A stretch of 64,000 nucleotides of DNA. It comes from JAJNBA01 sp963842295 (lineage in GTDB: Bacteria > Actinomycetota > UBA4738 > HRBIN12). Positions 24,304 through 31,744 of this stretch are shown in pieces (the stretch's first letter is position 1; every line of letters begins with the position of its first letter). The translations under genes were made by a program, and so were the position numbers. Location of the stretch: NCBI GenBank assembly GCA_963842295.1, contig CAWJFY010000011.1:124001-188000 (forward strand), read 5' to 3'. Under the pieces are notes generated by a model, which did not search any database, had not been told where the DNA came from, and worked only from the letters and a program-made list of their open reading frames with translations.

Positions 24304-24438
24304 GTGTTCACGGGCTTCATCGGGGCGATCGTCTACCTCGCGGTCGGACGCCCCTCGCCTGGCGGCGGGGTGGCCGGACCTCCGTCATTCGTCGATCCGA
24401 ACCAGCCACCGCCTCCTCCGCCAGGCGCCATCGGCTGA
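24304..24438 (+). pseudogene. Truncated tandem copy of the PLDc_N gene 3' end
   Basis: The frame reads FIGAIVYLAVGRPSPGGG... and ends PPPPPPGAIG, closely matching the end of the preceding gene (VVGAIIYLVVGRPSP...PPPPPPGAIG, same last ten residues). The first transmembrane helix and the N-terminal half are absent. It is best explained as a remnant of tandem duplication. The 50 nt between it and the parB 3' end hold nothing recognised. Confidence 0.6.
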
Positions 24439-24489
24439 GGTCATCCCGTCGCCGGCGCCGATGATCCACTCACCGTATGATGATGTCAT

Positions 24490-25380
24490 TCAGTCGGGTG
24501 CGAGACCCGGGCCCGAGCCGATGATCTCGGAGACGATCCGTTCCAGGTCGTCGGGGGAGCCGAAGTCGATCAGGACCTGGCCCCGCTTTCGCCCCATCCG
24601 GATCACGACACGGGTGGCGAGCTGCTCAGAGAGGATCTCTTCGACCTCCGCGAGGTTGGGGTCGTCCGGCTCAGCGGCCGGAGCCTTCTTCTTCGGCGCG
24701 GACTCGGTCGGCGCCTCGATGAACCTCCGGACGATCTCCTCTGTCTCACGAACGGAAAGGTCCTCGGCGGCGATCCGGAGCGACAGCGACGTGATCGCTT
24801 CTGTGTCGCCCAGCGCGAGGAGCGCTCGCGCGTGGCCGGCGGAGATCCTCTCGTCGGTGAGGAGCTGCTGCACCTCGAGCGGTAGCGCAAGCAACCGGAT
24901 GGTGTTGGCGATGTGGGAACGCGACACCCCGACCCGGTCGGCGAGCTCTTCTTGCTTCAGCCCGAGCTCGTCCAGGAGCTGCCGGAACGCCTCTCCCAGC
25001 TCAATCGGATTGAGGTCTTCACGATGGATGTTCTCGATGAGGGCTTCCCTGAGCAGGTCCGAGTCGTCCGAGTCCCGCAGGACGACCGGCACCGTGGCGA
25101 GGCCGGCCAGCTTCGCAGCACGGAGCCTCCGCTCCCCCGTGACGACTTCGTAGCCCTGATCGGTCCTGCGCACGACGATCGGCTGCAGGATCCCCACCTC
25201 GCGGATCGAAGCCGCGAGGTCAGCGAGGGTCGCGTCGTCGAACCGGCTCCTCGGCTGCTTCGGGTTGGGTGAGATCGCGTTGGCGGGCACCTCGAGGAGC
25301 CCCGTGCTCGTATCCCCCGCTTCCGGCGCACCTGGGATCAGCGCCGAGAGCCCGCGTCCCAGACCCCCACGTTTGGGCAT
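24490..25380 (-). CDS. parB: Chromosome partitioning protein ParB
   Basis: 296 residues from ATG 25380. It begins with the conserved RGGLGRGLSALIP, then the ParB/Spo0J CTP-binding domain with TGERRLRAAKLAG and ENIHREDLNPIE, a helix-turn-helix (about 140-165) that reads parS, and a C-terminal dimerisation segment. It loads on parS and spreads as a CTP-dependent clamp, working with ParA to segregate origins. The ATG shares one base with the ParA stop (TGATG). A perfect parS lies 2 kb away in rsmG. Confidence 0.96.
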   Translation of the reverse strand: MPKRGGLGRGLSALIPGAPEAGDTSTGLLEVPANAISPNPKQPRSRFDDATLADLAASIREVGILQPIVVRRTDQGYEVVTGERRLRAAKLAGLATVPVVLRDSDDSDLLREALIENIHREDLNPIELGEAFRQLLDELGLKQEELADRVGVSRSHIANTIRLLALPLEVQQLLTDERISAGHARALLALGDTEAITSLSLRIAAEDLSVRETEEIVRRFIEAPTESAPKKKAPAAEPDDPNLAEVEEILSEQLATRVVIRMGRKRGQVLIDFGSPDDLERIVSEIIGSGPGLAPD

Positions 25381-26834
25381 CAATCGCCTCCCTTGCGGAA
25401 CATACGCCACCGTCGCTTGCGGCCCCCCTCGTCATCCAACGTGGCCCCGATATCCGTCATCCCCTCGTCCGATTCGCGGGAGCCCGGTGGGGGTGGAGTC
25501 TCCTCACGCGATGCCTCGATGTCGATGTCCGGATGCTCCTCGATCACGACCACCCTTCGCTGCGGCAGCTCGCCCGCAGGAACAGGGCTCGAGGGCCTCT
25601 TGACCCTGGGTTCGAGCTCGGCGGGAGGCTCCTCCCACAGATCCCCCTCCGGGGGCTCGGAGGGGGGCTTCGACCGAGGCGGCACGTCCATACCGGCGGG
25701 AAGGGAAGCTTCGACCGGTGGTTGCGCCTCTGATTCGAGCGGTCCGGGGTCAGGCTCGTCAGGTCGCGGCTGGGAGGACGCGACGGGCGCCTCCTCCGGG
25801 GTCGCCCCCTCCTGGCCCTCTTCATCAGGGCCTTCAGCACTCGCGATCTCACGGATCGTTCCTTCCTCGTCAGCCGTCGCCACCTCGTCGACCCGGGTCA
25901 TTTCGGCGATAGGCATCTCATCGAACAACGGCATCGGCGCATCTGGCGGTGGCCGAAGCGCGACCTCTCGCGCCAGCTGGCGATACGCCTCCGCGCCTTT
26001 GGACTTCGGGTCGTACACGGTGATCGGCTGTCCGAAGCCGGGGGCTTCGGAGAGCCGAACCGTTCGCGGGATGATGACCCCGTACACGAGATCGCCGAAG
26101 TACCGCTGCACCTCGTGGACAACCTGCTCGGAGAGCTTCGTCCGGGGGTCGAACATCGTCATGACGATGCCCGAGAGTCTGAGGCCAGAGTTGATGTTCT
26201 GCTGGACCAACGAGACGTTCCGGAGAAGCTGCCCCAGCCCTTCGAGGGCGTAGTACTCGCACTGGATCGGGACGATGAGCTCCTCCGCCGCGGTGAGCGC
26301 ATTGATGGTCAGGAGGCCGAGGGAGGGAGGGCAGTCGAGCAGGATGAAGTCATACACTCCCTCCAAGACCGGCTCGATCGCCTTTTTCAGCCGGGACTCG
26401 CGGGAGAACTGAGAAACCAGTTCGATCTCCGCTCCCGCCAGGTCGATCGTCGCGGGAACCGCGTGCAAGCGGTCCACGGGTGTATGCACGATGGCGCGCT
26501 CGATGTGCGCTTCTGAGACGACAACGTCATACACCGTTACCTCTCGTGCGTCGTGCCGGATCCCCATACCGGTCGAGGCGTTGCCCTGGGGATCAAGGTC
26601 GGCCACCAGCACGCGATAGCCGATGTCTGCGAGCGCAGCGCCGAGACTGACGGCCGTCGTGCTCTTCCCCACTCCGCCCTTCTGATTCGCGATCGCGATG
26701 ACCCGAGCCCTACCGGGGGTCTGGGGAACGACGGGTCGCTTCTTCTTCGAGGCCGCTTTGGGCTTGGCCGGGGCGGACTCAGTGGTCGTGGCCGGCGCCA
26801 CGGGTTGGGGCGTGCTGGCGGAGACCTTGCTCAC
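25380..26834 (-). CDS. parA: Chromosome partitioning ATPase ParA with long acidic C-terminal tail
   Basis: 484 residues, GTG start 26834. Residues 1-42 are an Ala/Lys/Pro head; 43-295 form a complete ParA/Soj ATPase with deviant Walker A NQKGGVGKST (K57), DLDPQGN and LLDCPPSLG. Residues 296-484 are an extra tail, rich in Pro, Glu and Ser, low complexity and probably disordered, ending in a basic/aromatic tip (RKRRWRMFRKGGD). Ordinary ParA proteins end near the core. The tail may bind a polar or membrane partner (inference). GTGA overlap with rsmG upstream. Confidence 0.94.
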   Translation of the reverse strand: MSKVSASTPQPVAPATTTESAPAKPKAASKKKRPVVPQTPGRARVIAIANQKGGVGKSTTAVSLGAALADIGYRVLVADLDPQGNASTGMGIRHDAREVTVYDVVVSEAHIERAIVHTPVDRLHAVPATIDLAGAEIELVSQFSRESRLKKAIEPVLEGVYDFILLDCPPSLGLLTINALTAAEELIVPIQCEYYALEGLGQLLRNVSLVQQNINSGLRLSGIVMTMFDPRTKLSEQVVHEVQRYFGDLVYGVIIPRTVRLSEAPGFGQPITVYDPKSKGAEAYRQLAREVALRPPPDAPMPLFDEMPIAEMTRVDEVATADEEGTIREIASAEGPDEEGQEGATPEEAPVASSQPRPDEPDPGPLESEAQPPVEASLPAGMDVPPRSKPPSEPPEGDLWEEPPAELEPRVKRPSSPVPAGELPQRRVVVIEEHPDIDIEASREETPPPPGSRESDEGMTDIGATLDDEGGRKRRWRMFRKGGD

Positions 26835-27427
26835 TGTCGGGTCATGATAACGATGGGTCCGCCGCTTTCAAGAGTCGGATCTCCGACAGCTCGCACTCGG
26901 GCGTCAGGCGGCGTGTCGTCGCTCTCGAACGTCCTGCCCGCCCAATAGATGAGGTCTCCTCCCGGATCCAGCAGAGCCTGGGCGACGCTCCAGCTTCTCC
27001 GCACGTCTCCGAATCCCCTCGCGAGACACACGTCGAAGCCCGAGACGAGCTCTTCCGCAGGCTCGGGGAACACCCGCACGTTGGGCAGCCGGAGCGTCTG
27101 GACGGCCAGCTCGAGGAAGGCGGCTCTGGCTTGCCGGGGCTCGGCCAGCGTGACCCCCAGGTCGGGCCGCGCCACGGCGATCGGGAGACCAGGGAGACCG
27201 GCGCCGGACCCGAGGTCGACGATCCGTTCGGCCCCTGTCGAGAGATAGGCGATGGCTCGGAGGCTGTCCAGGATGTGGCGGGTGTGGAGGTGACCGGCAT
27301 CGGAAGCGGCAACCATGCCACGGGGAACCGCCTGAACGATGAGCAGCTCCTCATAGCGGCCAAGGCTCTCGACCTGCGCCGGGGAAAGCTCGCCGGAGGT
27401 CCAACCCTCATGTTTCACGTGAAACAC
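26831..27427 (-). CDS. rsmG: 16S rRNA (guanine-527 N7) methyltransferase
   Basis: 198 residues from GTG 27427. The SAM-binding motif is IVDLGSGAGLPGLPIA, followed by the family's LAEPRQARAAFLE and CLARGFGDV. It methylates G527 in the 530 loop of 16S rRNA. The first codons (MFHVKHE) are themselves the parS site. It sits in the usual jag-rsmG-parA-parB order, overlapping parA by 4 nt. The C-terminal part is somewhat shorter than in E. coli RsmG. Confidence 0.93.
   Translation of the reverse strand: MFHVKHEGWTSGELSPAQVESLGRYEELLIVQAVPRGMVAASDAGHLHTRHILDSLRAIAYLSTGAERIVDLGSGAGLPGLPIAVARPDLGVTLAEPRQARAAFLELAVQTLRLPNVRVFPEPAEELVSGFDVCLARGFGDVRRSWSVAQALLDPGGDLIYWAGRTFESDDTPPDARVRAVGDPTLESGGPIVIMTRQ
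27411..27426. other. parS centromere site
   Basis: TGTTTCACGTGAAACA, a perfect 16-bp palindrome equal to the bacterial parS consensus. It is embedded in the first six codons of rsmG, next to parA/parB and about 2.7 kb from dnaA. It is the ParB loading site. No second perfect copy was noticed in the window. Confidence 0.95.
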
Positions 27428-27459
27428 GGCCCTTCTGGAGATCCGCCGTGCCCGGGTGC

Positions 27460-27990
27460 CTAAGTGGCGCGAACGACTACGAACCTATCGGGATCGACGC
27501 CTTCGGAGACACTCTCCAAGCCCTCGAATTCGCCAACGACGTCGTGGACCAGCTTGCGCTCGTAGGCGTTCATCGGGTCAAGCTGCTCCTCCGTCCCGGT
27601 CCGCTGGACCCGCTCAGCGACCTCCCGGGCCTGCTCGACCAGCCGGTCCTCTTGGCGCTTCCGATAGTCACCGACGTCCACCAGCACCCGGATCCGGTCA
27701 TCCATCCGACGCCCCACCGCGGTGCGGGCAAGCTCCTGGATGGCATCCAAGGTCTGCCCGTGGCGACCGATCAGCAGGGCCATGTCGTCCTCGGGCCCGT
27801 CGACGATGTCGACGTAGACATGTCCCCGACGGGTCGTCGGCTCCGCGATGGCATCGATCCCCATGCGCTCGAGGAGCTCCTCGACGAAGTCCGCGATCGC
27901 GTCCGCTTGCTCCTCGAGGTCGACCTCATTCAAGTCCGCCGACCCACCTTCCCCCTGTCGGCGCTCAGATCCTTGTGGCTCTCGATCCAT
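27460..27990 (-). CDS. jag: Jag/KhpB RNA-binding protein (KH and R3H domains)
   Basis: 176 residues. After an acidic head comes a KH-like domain with the GxxG loop in LIGRHGQTLDAIQ, then an R3H domain with the R-x3-H core in YERKLVHD. Jag (SpoIIIJ-associated, KhpB) binds RNA and influences cell division and growth; it is normally encoded after yidC, as here with a 3-nt gap. The Jag-N domain of firmicutes is absent. Confidence 0.92.
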   Translation of the reverse strand: MDREPQGSERRQGEGGSADLNEVDLEEQADAIADFVEELLERMGIDAIAEPTTRRGHVYVDIVDGPEDDMALLIGRHGQTLDAIQELARTAVGRRMDDRIRVLVDVGDYRKRQEDRLVEQAREVAERVQRTGTEEQLDPMNAYERKLVHDVVGEFEGLESVSEGVDPDRFVVVRAT

Positions 27991-27993
27991 GGG

Positions 27994-29130
27994 CTACCTC
28001 CCGGGCCGCTTCGGGCGGTTGGGCCCCGACCCCTTGGGTCGTCCCGACCCGCCCTTCGTGTTCTTCCCCGATCCTCCCTTTCCCGATGAGCGTGGAGGGG
28101 GCTTGCGCAGGGGCTCGGGTTCGCCCTGGCGGCGTTTCCGCTCGTTCTCAGCTCGCTCCATGAGCTGGCCCATGAAGCCGCGCCTCGGCTTCTCGGGGCT
28201 GGCAGTGGCTGCCTTGGCCTTTGCTTGCGTGAGGCGGCGGTCCATCGCTGCCGGCCCGATGTGTCCGAGTCTCAGCATCATGGCTTGCTGGCCGATCTGG
28301 AAAAGGTTGGATACGGTCCAGTAGAGGACCAGGCCGGCTGGGAATGCGAAGCCGAAGATCCCGAACATGATCGGCATCACTTTGGTGATGATCTGAGTCT
28401 GCGAGTTCTGGGCGGAGGATGGGGTGGCCTTTTGCGTCTGGCGGCTCGAATAGAAGGTGGTTCCGATCATGAGCGCCAGGAGCGCGTAGTAAGGGATGCG
28501 GTCGGGGATGGAGTTTCCGCAATCCAGCGTGTCGCCCGTCGGCTTCCGTTCTGTGTTGAGCACCGGGACGGTCTTGCCCGCTTGCTGAGGAGAGCACTGG
28601 AGGTTCATCGTGAGGAAGTACATCCCTGGCTGGTTGTGCTGCGTGACATCGATGAAGAGCTGAGAGTCCTCGGGAAGGTGGTTGTCCTTGTACTCGACCA
28701 CTCCTGGTGTATCCGGGTCTTCGGGCAAGGGGACCGGTGCTCGGATGACTGAGTACATGGCGATCAGGATCGGGAACTGCAGGAGGAGGGGAAGGCAGCC
28801 GCCGAGCGGGTTGACCCCATACTCCTGATAGAGCTTCATCGTTTGCTCTTGGACCTTCTGCTTGTTGCCCTTGTACTTCTTCTGGATCTCCTTGATCTTC
28901 GGCTGCAAGGCCTGCATCGCTTGCATCGACTTGATCTGCTTGATGCCCAGGGGGAGCAGGACGACCCGGAACACGATCGTAAGGATGATGATCGCGAAGC
29001 CGAGGTTGCCCGTGAGGTCATAGAGCCACGCCAGCAGCCACCCGATCGCGTCGAGGAGAGCTTGGAAGGGACCGATCTCAGCCAGCACGGGGCCCTCCCA
29101 CGGCATGGGGGTCGCGTATGGCGGCATCAT
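27994..29130 (-). CDS. yidC: Membrane protein insertase YidC
   Basis: About 378 residues from ATG 29130 (start uncertain; ATG 29127 and 29109 are also in frame). An N-terminal membrane segment precedes the conserved YidC/Oxa1 core: LTIVFRVVLLPLGIKQIKSMQ, the coiled cytoplasmic loop KKYKGNKQKVQEQ and GGCLPLLLQFPILIAMYSVI, then further helices with GLVLYWTVSNLFQIGQQ. A basic, proline-rich tail of about 80 residues ends the protein. It inserts membrane proteins with or without Sec. The 5' end overlaps yidD. Confidence 0.94.
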   Translation of the reverse strand: MMPPYATPMPWEGPVLAEIGPFQALLDAIGWLLAWLYDLTGNLGFAIIILTIVFRVVLLPLGIKQIKSMQAMQALQPKIKEIQKKYKGNKQKVQEQTMKLYQEYGVNPLGGCLPLLLQFPILIAMYSVIRAPVPLPEDPDTPGVVEYKDNHLPEDSQLFIDVTQHNQPGMYFLTMNLQCSPQQAGKTVPVLNTERKPTGDTLDCGNSIPDRIPYYALLALMIGTTFYSSRQTQKATPSSAQNSQTQIITKVMPIMFGIFGFAFPAGLVLYWTVSNLFQIGQQAMMLRLGHIGPAAMDRRLTQAKAKAATASPEKPRRGFMGQLMERAENERKRRQGEPEPLRKPPPRSSGKGGSGKNTKGGSGRPKGSGPNRPKRPGR

Positions 29131-29392
29131 ACGAACCCTTCGTCGGAACGGGGTCGAAGCCACCTCGCCCGAAGGGGTTGCAGCGGAGCACCCGTCGGAC
29201 CGCCAAGAGAGAACCCCTCATGGCTCCGTGGGTCCGGATCGCTTCCTCGGCATAGTGGGAGCAGGTGGGGGAGAACCGGCACTGACCTCCCAGCCACCAG
29301 GACAGCGTGAGGCGGTACAACGCGATCACGCCGAGCAGGAACAGCCGCACGGGGGCGCCGGCGTGCCACAGGAGCCGCCGAACGGATGTCAT
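29078..29392 (-). CDS. yidD: Membrane protein insertion efficiency factor YidD
   Basis: 104 residues. The conserved core is IALYRLTLSWWLGGQCRFSP, TCSHYAEEAI and RVLRCNPFGRGGFDPVP, with the three family cysteines. It assists YidC-dependent insertion. It overlaps rnpA by 4 nt at its start and yidC by about 50 nt at its end, so the C-terminal tail (DAAIRDPHAVGGPRAG) is encoded within the yidC start region. Confidence 0.94.
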   Translation of the reverse strand: MTSVRRLLWHAGAPVRLFLLGVIALYRLTLSWWLGGQCRFSPTCSHYAEEAIRTHGAMRGSLLAVRRVLRCNPFGRGGFDPVPTKGSYDAAIRDPHAVGGPRAG

Positions 29393-29694
29393 CGGCGCCT
29401 CTCTCCGCGCCCGAGCAGTTCGGTCATCTCTATGATCAGATCCTGAGTTCGGGCGCCCCGGATGCCCTCGCGAGCCACCAAGACGATGTCGTGTTCTTCC
29501 ATCCCTCGCGGCGCGACCTCGCGGAGCGCCGCCCGAAGGAGCCGCCGCGCTCGGTTCCGCTGCACCGCGCCGCCGATCTTCTTGCCGGCGACCAGCGCGA
29601 ACTCCCCTGAGCCGGGGGCGAGAAACAGTACCACCCGCTTGCCGTGCACCGGCCTGCCGTCACGGAAGACCCGCTGGATCCCCGCAGTCCGCAC
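29389..29694 (-). CDS. rnpA: Ribonuclease P protein component (5' end uncertain)
   Basis: 101 residues if started at GTG 29694. The RNR motif is present (KKIGGAVQRNRARRLLRAALRE) as are QRVFRDGR and FALVAGKK. The family's N-terminal (N/H)RL element reads HRLSL just upstream of that GTG, in frame and overlapping rpmH, so the true start is probably further upstream; CTG 29706 overlapping the rpmH TGA, or a start inside rpmH, are candidates. The protein is the protein cofactor of RNase P in tRNA 5' processing. Conserved place between rpmH and yidD. Confidence 0.9.
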   Translation of the reverse strand: MRTAGIQRVFRDGRPVHGKRVVLFLAPGSGEFALVAGKKIGGAVQRNRARRLLRAALREVAPRGMEEHDIVLVAREGIRGARTQDLIIEMTELLGRGERRR

Positions 29695-29702
29695 CGTTTC
29701 GA

Positions 29703-29852
29703 TCAGCGAGAGACGGTGAGCCGGGTTCGGCCCTTGCGGCGTCTCGCGGCGAGGATCGCCCGACCGGCTCTCGTCCGCATCCGCAAACGGAAGCCGTGCG
29801 TCTTCGCCCGGCGTCGCGTATTCGGTTGGTACGTACGCTTCCCCTTGGCCAT
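29703..29852 (-). CDS. rpmH: 50S ribosomal protein L34
   Basis: 49 residues, begins MAKGKRTYQPNTRRRAKTHG and ends RKGRTRLTVSR, a complete L34 (KRTYQPN, KTHGFRLRM). It is the first gene of the rpmH-rnpA-yidD-yidC-jag-rsmG-parA-parB transcript. A minus-strand TATACT at 29905-29910 may be its -10 box. Confidence 0.96.
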   Translation of the reverse strand: MAKGKRTYQPNTRRRAKTHGFRLRMRTRAGRAILAARRRKGRTRLTVSR

Positions 29853-30107
29853 CCTCGGATCCCCTGCGAAAAGGAAGGCCGGCTGCGCGCCGACCGAGGG
29901 CGGAAGTATACGGAAACTTCCCAGGATGGAGGGGTTGACAACAGAAAGAGCGTCAAGACGACGCTGGTCGGTCGCGTTGTGGAAAAACCCGGTGCTATAG
30001 TCCGCCCCGCACTTCCCCGGGGTGATGGGGCCCCCGGTGACCTCTGACCCCGAGGCTTCTCGGATGTGGGTTATCCACCGTTGTGGAAAGGCTCTGTGGA
30101 ATCTCCG
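29853..30107. other. rpmH-dnaA intergenic region with DnaA boxes (probable part of oriC)
   Basis: DnaA-box matches: TTTTCCACA on the minus strand at 29978-29986 (fits TTNTCCACA), TTATCCACC at 30071-30079, CTTTCCACA on the minus strand at 30082-30090 and a weaker GATTCCACA at 30095-30103. A TATAGT box at 29996-30001 could be the dnaA -10, and the rpmH promoter lies on the other strand. Position at the rpmH-dnaA junction agrees with an origin region. A computational origin test was not possible. Confidence 0.6.
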
Positions 30108-31532
30108 ATGGCAGTTGCATTGCCTGATCAAGAAGCGCGGCGGACCTGGTCGGCGGTGCTCGATCGGGCCCGTACCGAGCTCCCAGAGACCACGTTCCTG
30201 ATGTGGTTCACCGACGTGCGCCCGATCGGACTCCACGAGGAAGTGCTCTCTCTCGCTGTTCCGAGCCAGTTCGTACGAGAACGCTTACAGCACAACCACC
30301 TTGGGCTTATCGAAGAGGCGGCGGGGAGTGCATCGGGCCACCCGGTCAAGATCGAGATGGAGGTGGACGAGGCGATCCGTCACGAGGAGGGTCCACTGGT
30401 CGATCTGACCAATGTGCCTCCGGCCGCCTACGCGGCGATCGGCGCGCCGCCGACCGCCGCACCTGTCGCGGGAAGGCCGCTCGGAGCACCCGGCCTCCCG
30501 TTCCCCAACTACACGTTCGACGCGTTCGTGCCGGGTCCGTCCAGTCGGTTCGCGCATGCGGCCGCGATGGCTGTGGCCGAAGCGCCGCTGTCGACCGCGT
30601 ACAACCCGCTCTTCATCTACGGTGGCACCGGCCTCGGCAAGACGCACCTTCTGCTCGCGATCGGTCACCATATCTGGCGATTGATGCCCGACACCCGGAT
30701 CAAGTACGTGACCTCCGAACAGTTCGTCACGGAGTTCATCAAGGCCGTGCGCGAGCGACAGGGCGACGCCTTCCGCCACAAGTACCGCGAGGTGGACATC
30801 CTGCTGGTCGACGACATCCAGTTCCTCGCCAAACGCGAAGAGACCCAGACCGAGTTCTTCCACACGTTCAACCATCTCCACGGCGCCGGCCGGCAGATCG
30901 TGATCGCGTCGGATCGCCCGCCGCACGAGCTCTCGGGGCTGGAGGAACGGCTGGTGAGTCGGTTCCGATGGGGGCTCTGTGTGGACGTCCAGCCCCCGGA
31001 CCTCGAGACACGGATCGCGATCCTGCAATTGAAGGCCGAGCGCGAGAACATCCCCGCGGTCGTGCCCGAGGTGATCGAGTTCGTCGCTTCCAAGTTCGAC
31101 CAGTCGGTGCGCGAGCTCGAGGGGGCTTTGGTCCGCGTCGTGGCCTGGTCGGAGCTCACACGGCAGCCGATCGACATCGAGCTCGCGGAGCGCGCGCTCC
31201 AGGACCTGATCCCCCAGACGGAGCACGAGATACCGCCGCCGCTGATCCTCGAGGAAACGGCGACGTACTTCCAGTTCTCGACCGGTGACCTCGTCTCGAA
31301 GTCACGTTCTCGTCCCCTCACGCAGGCCAGACACATCGCCATGTACCTCATGCGCGAGTGCACCGGCCTCTCCTTGGTCAAGATCGGCGAGATCTTCGGC
31401 GGTCGTGACCACACCACGGCTCTCCACGGCATCAAGAAGGTGGAGGACGAGATGCGCTCTCGCGATGACACGTTCCGACAGGTCCAGGACCTCACGCGGA
31501 TCATCCGCAGTCGTGTCCGTGGACTGGTGTGA
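30108..31532 (+). CDS. dnaA: Chromosomal replication initiator DnaA
   Basis: 474 residues from ATG 30108 (in-frame GTG 30096 and 30066 are alternatives). Domain I at the start (WSAVLDRARTELPETTFLMW), a variable linker, the AAA+ domain with Walker A YGGTGLGKTHLL and Walker B ILLVDDIQFLA, and domain IV with the DnaA-box signature GGRDHTTALHGIKKV. It binds DnaA boxes and melts oriC. DnaA boxes lie immediately upstream, consistent with autoregulation. Confidence 0.97.
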   Translation: MAVALPDQEARRTWSAVLDRARTELPETTFLMWFTDVRPIGLHEEVLSLAVPSQFVRERLQHNHLGLIEEAAGSASGHPVKIEMEVDEAIRHEEGPLVDLTNVPPAAYAAIGAPPTAAPVAGRPLGAPGLPFPNYTFDAFVPGPSSRFAHAAAMAVAEAPLSTAYNPLFIYGGTGLGKTHLLLAIGHHIWRLMPDTRIKYVTSEQFVTEFIKAVRERQGDAFRHKYREVDILLVDDIQFLAKREETQTEFFHTFNHLHGAGRQIVIASDRPPHELSGLEERLVSRFRWGLCVDVQPPDLETRIAILQLKAERENIPAVVPEVIEFVASKFDQSVRELEGALVRVVAWSELTRQPIDIELAERALQDLIPQTEHEIPPPLILEETATYFQFSTGDLVSKSRSRPLTQARHIAMYLMRECTGLSLVKIGEIFGGRDHTTALHGIKKVEDEMRSRDDTFRQVQDLTRIIRSRVRGLV

Positions 31533-31744
31533 TACCGGTGGATATCGTCGTGGGATCCGCTTCGTGGGCCGAGGCAGGATCGGGCGAGTGGGGGAGCGCC
31601 GAACGATGTCCACCATCCATCCACGGTGTCGCGCATGTCGGACACACCCGCTACCCTGCGCAGACGAACCGCTCATGCACATTCCCACCACCCCTACTAC
31701 TGCTTCTTACTTAAAGAGAACCTAGAAGCATCAGGAGGTTTGCG
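31533..31744. other. dnaA-dnaN intergenic region
   Basis: In many actinobacteria oriC lies here. I see only weak DnaA-box-like sites (ATATCCACC on the minus strand at 31538-31546, ATGTCCACC at 31606-31614) and an AT-richer stretch at 31690-31730 that could be an unwinding element. AGGAGG at 31733-31738 serves dnaN. Confidence 0.4.
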
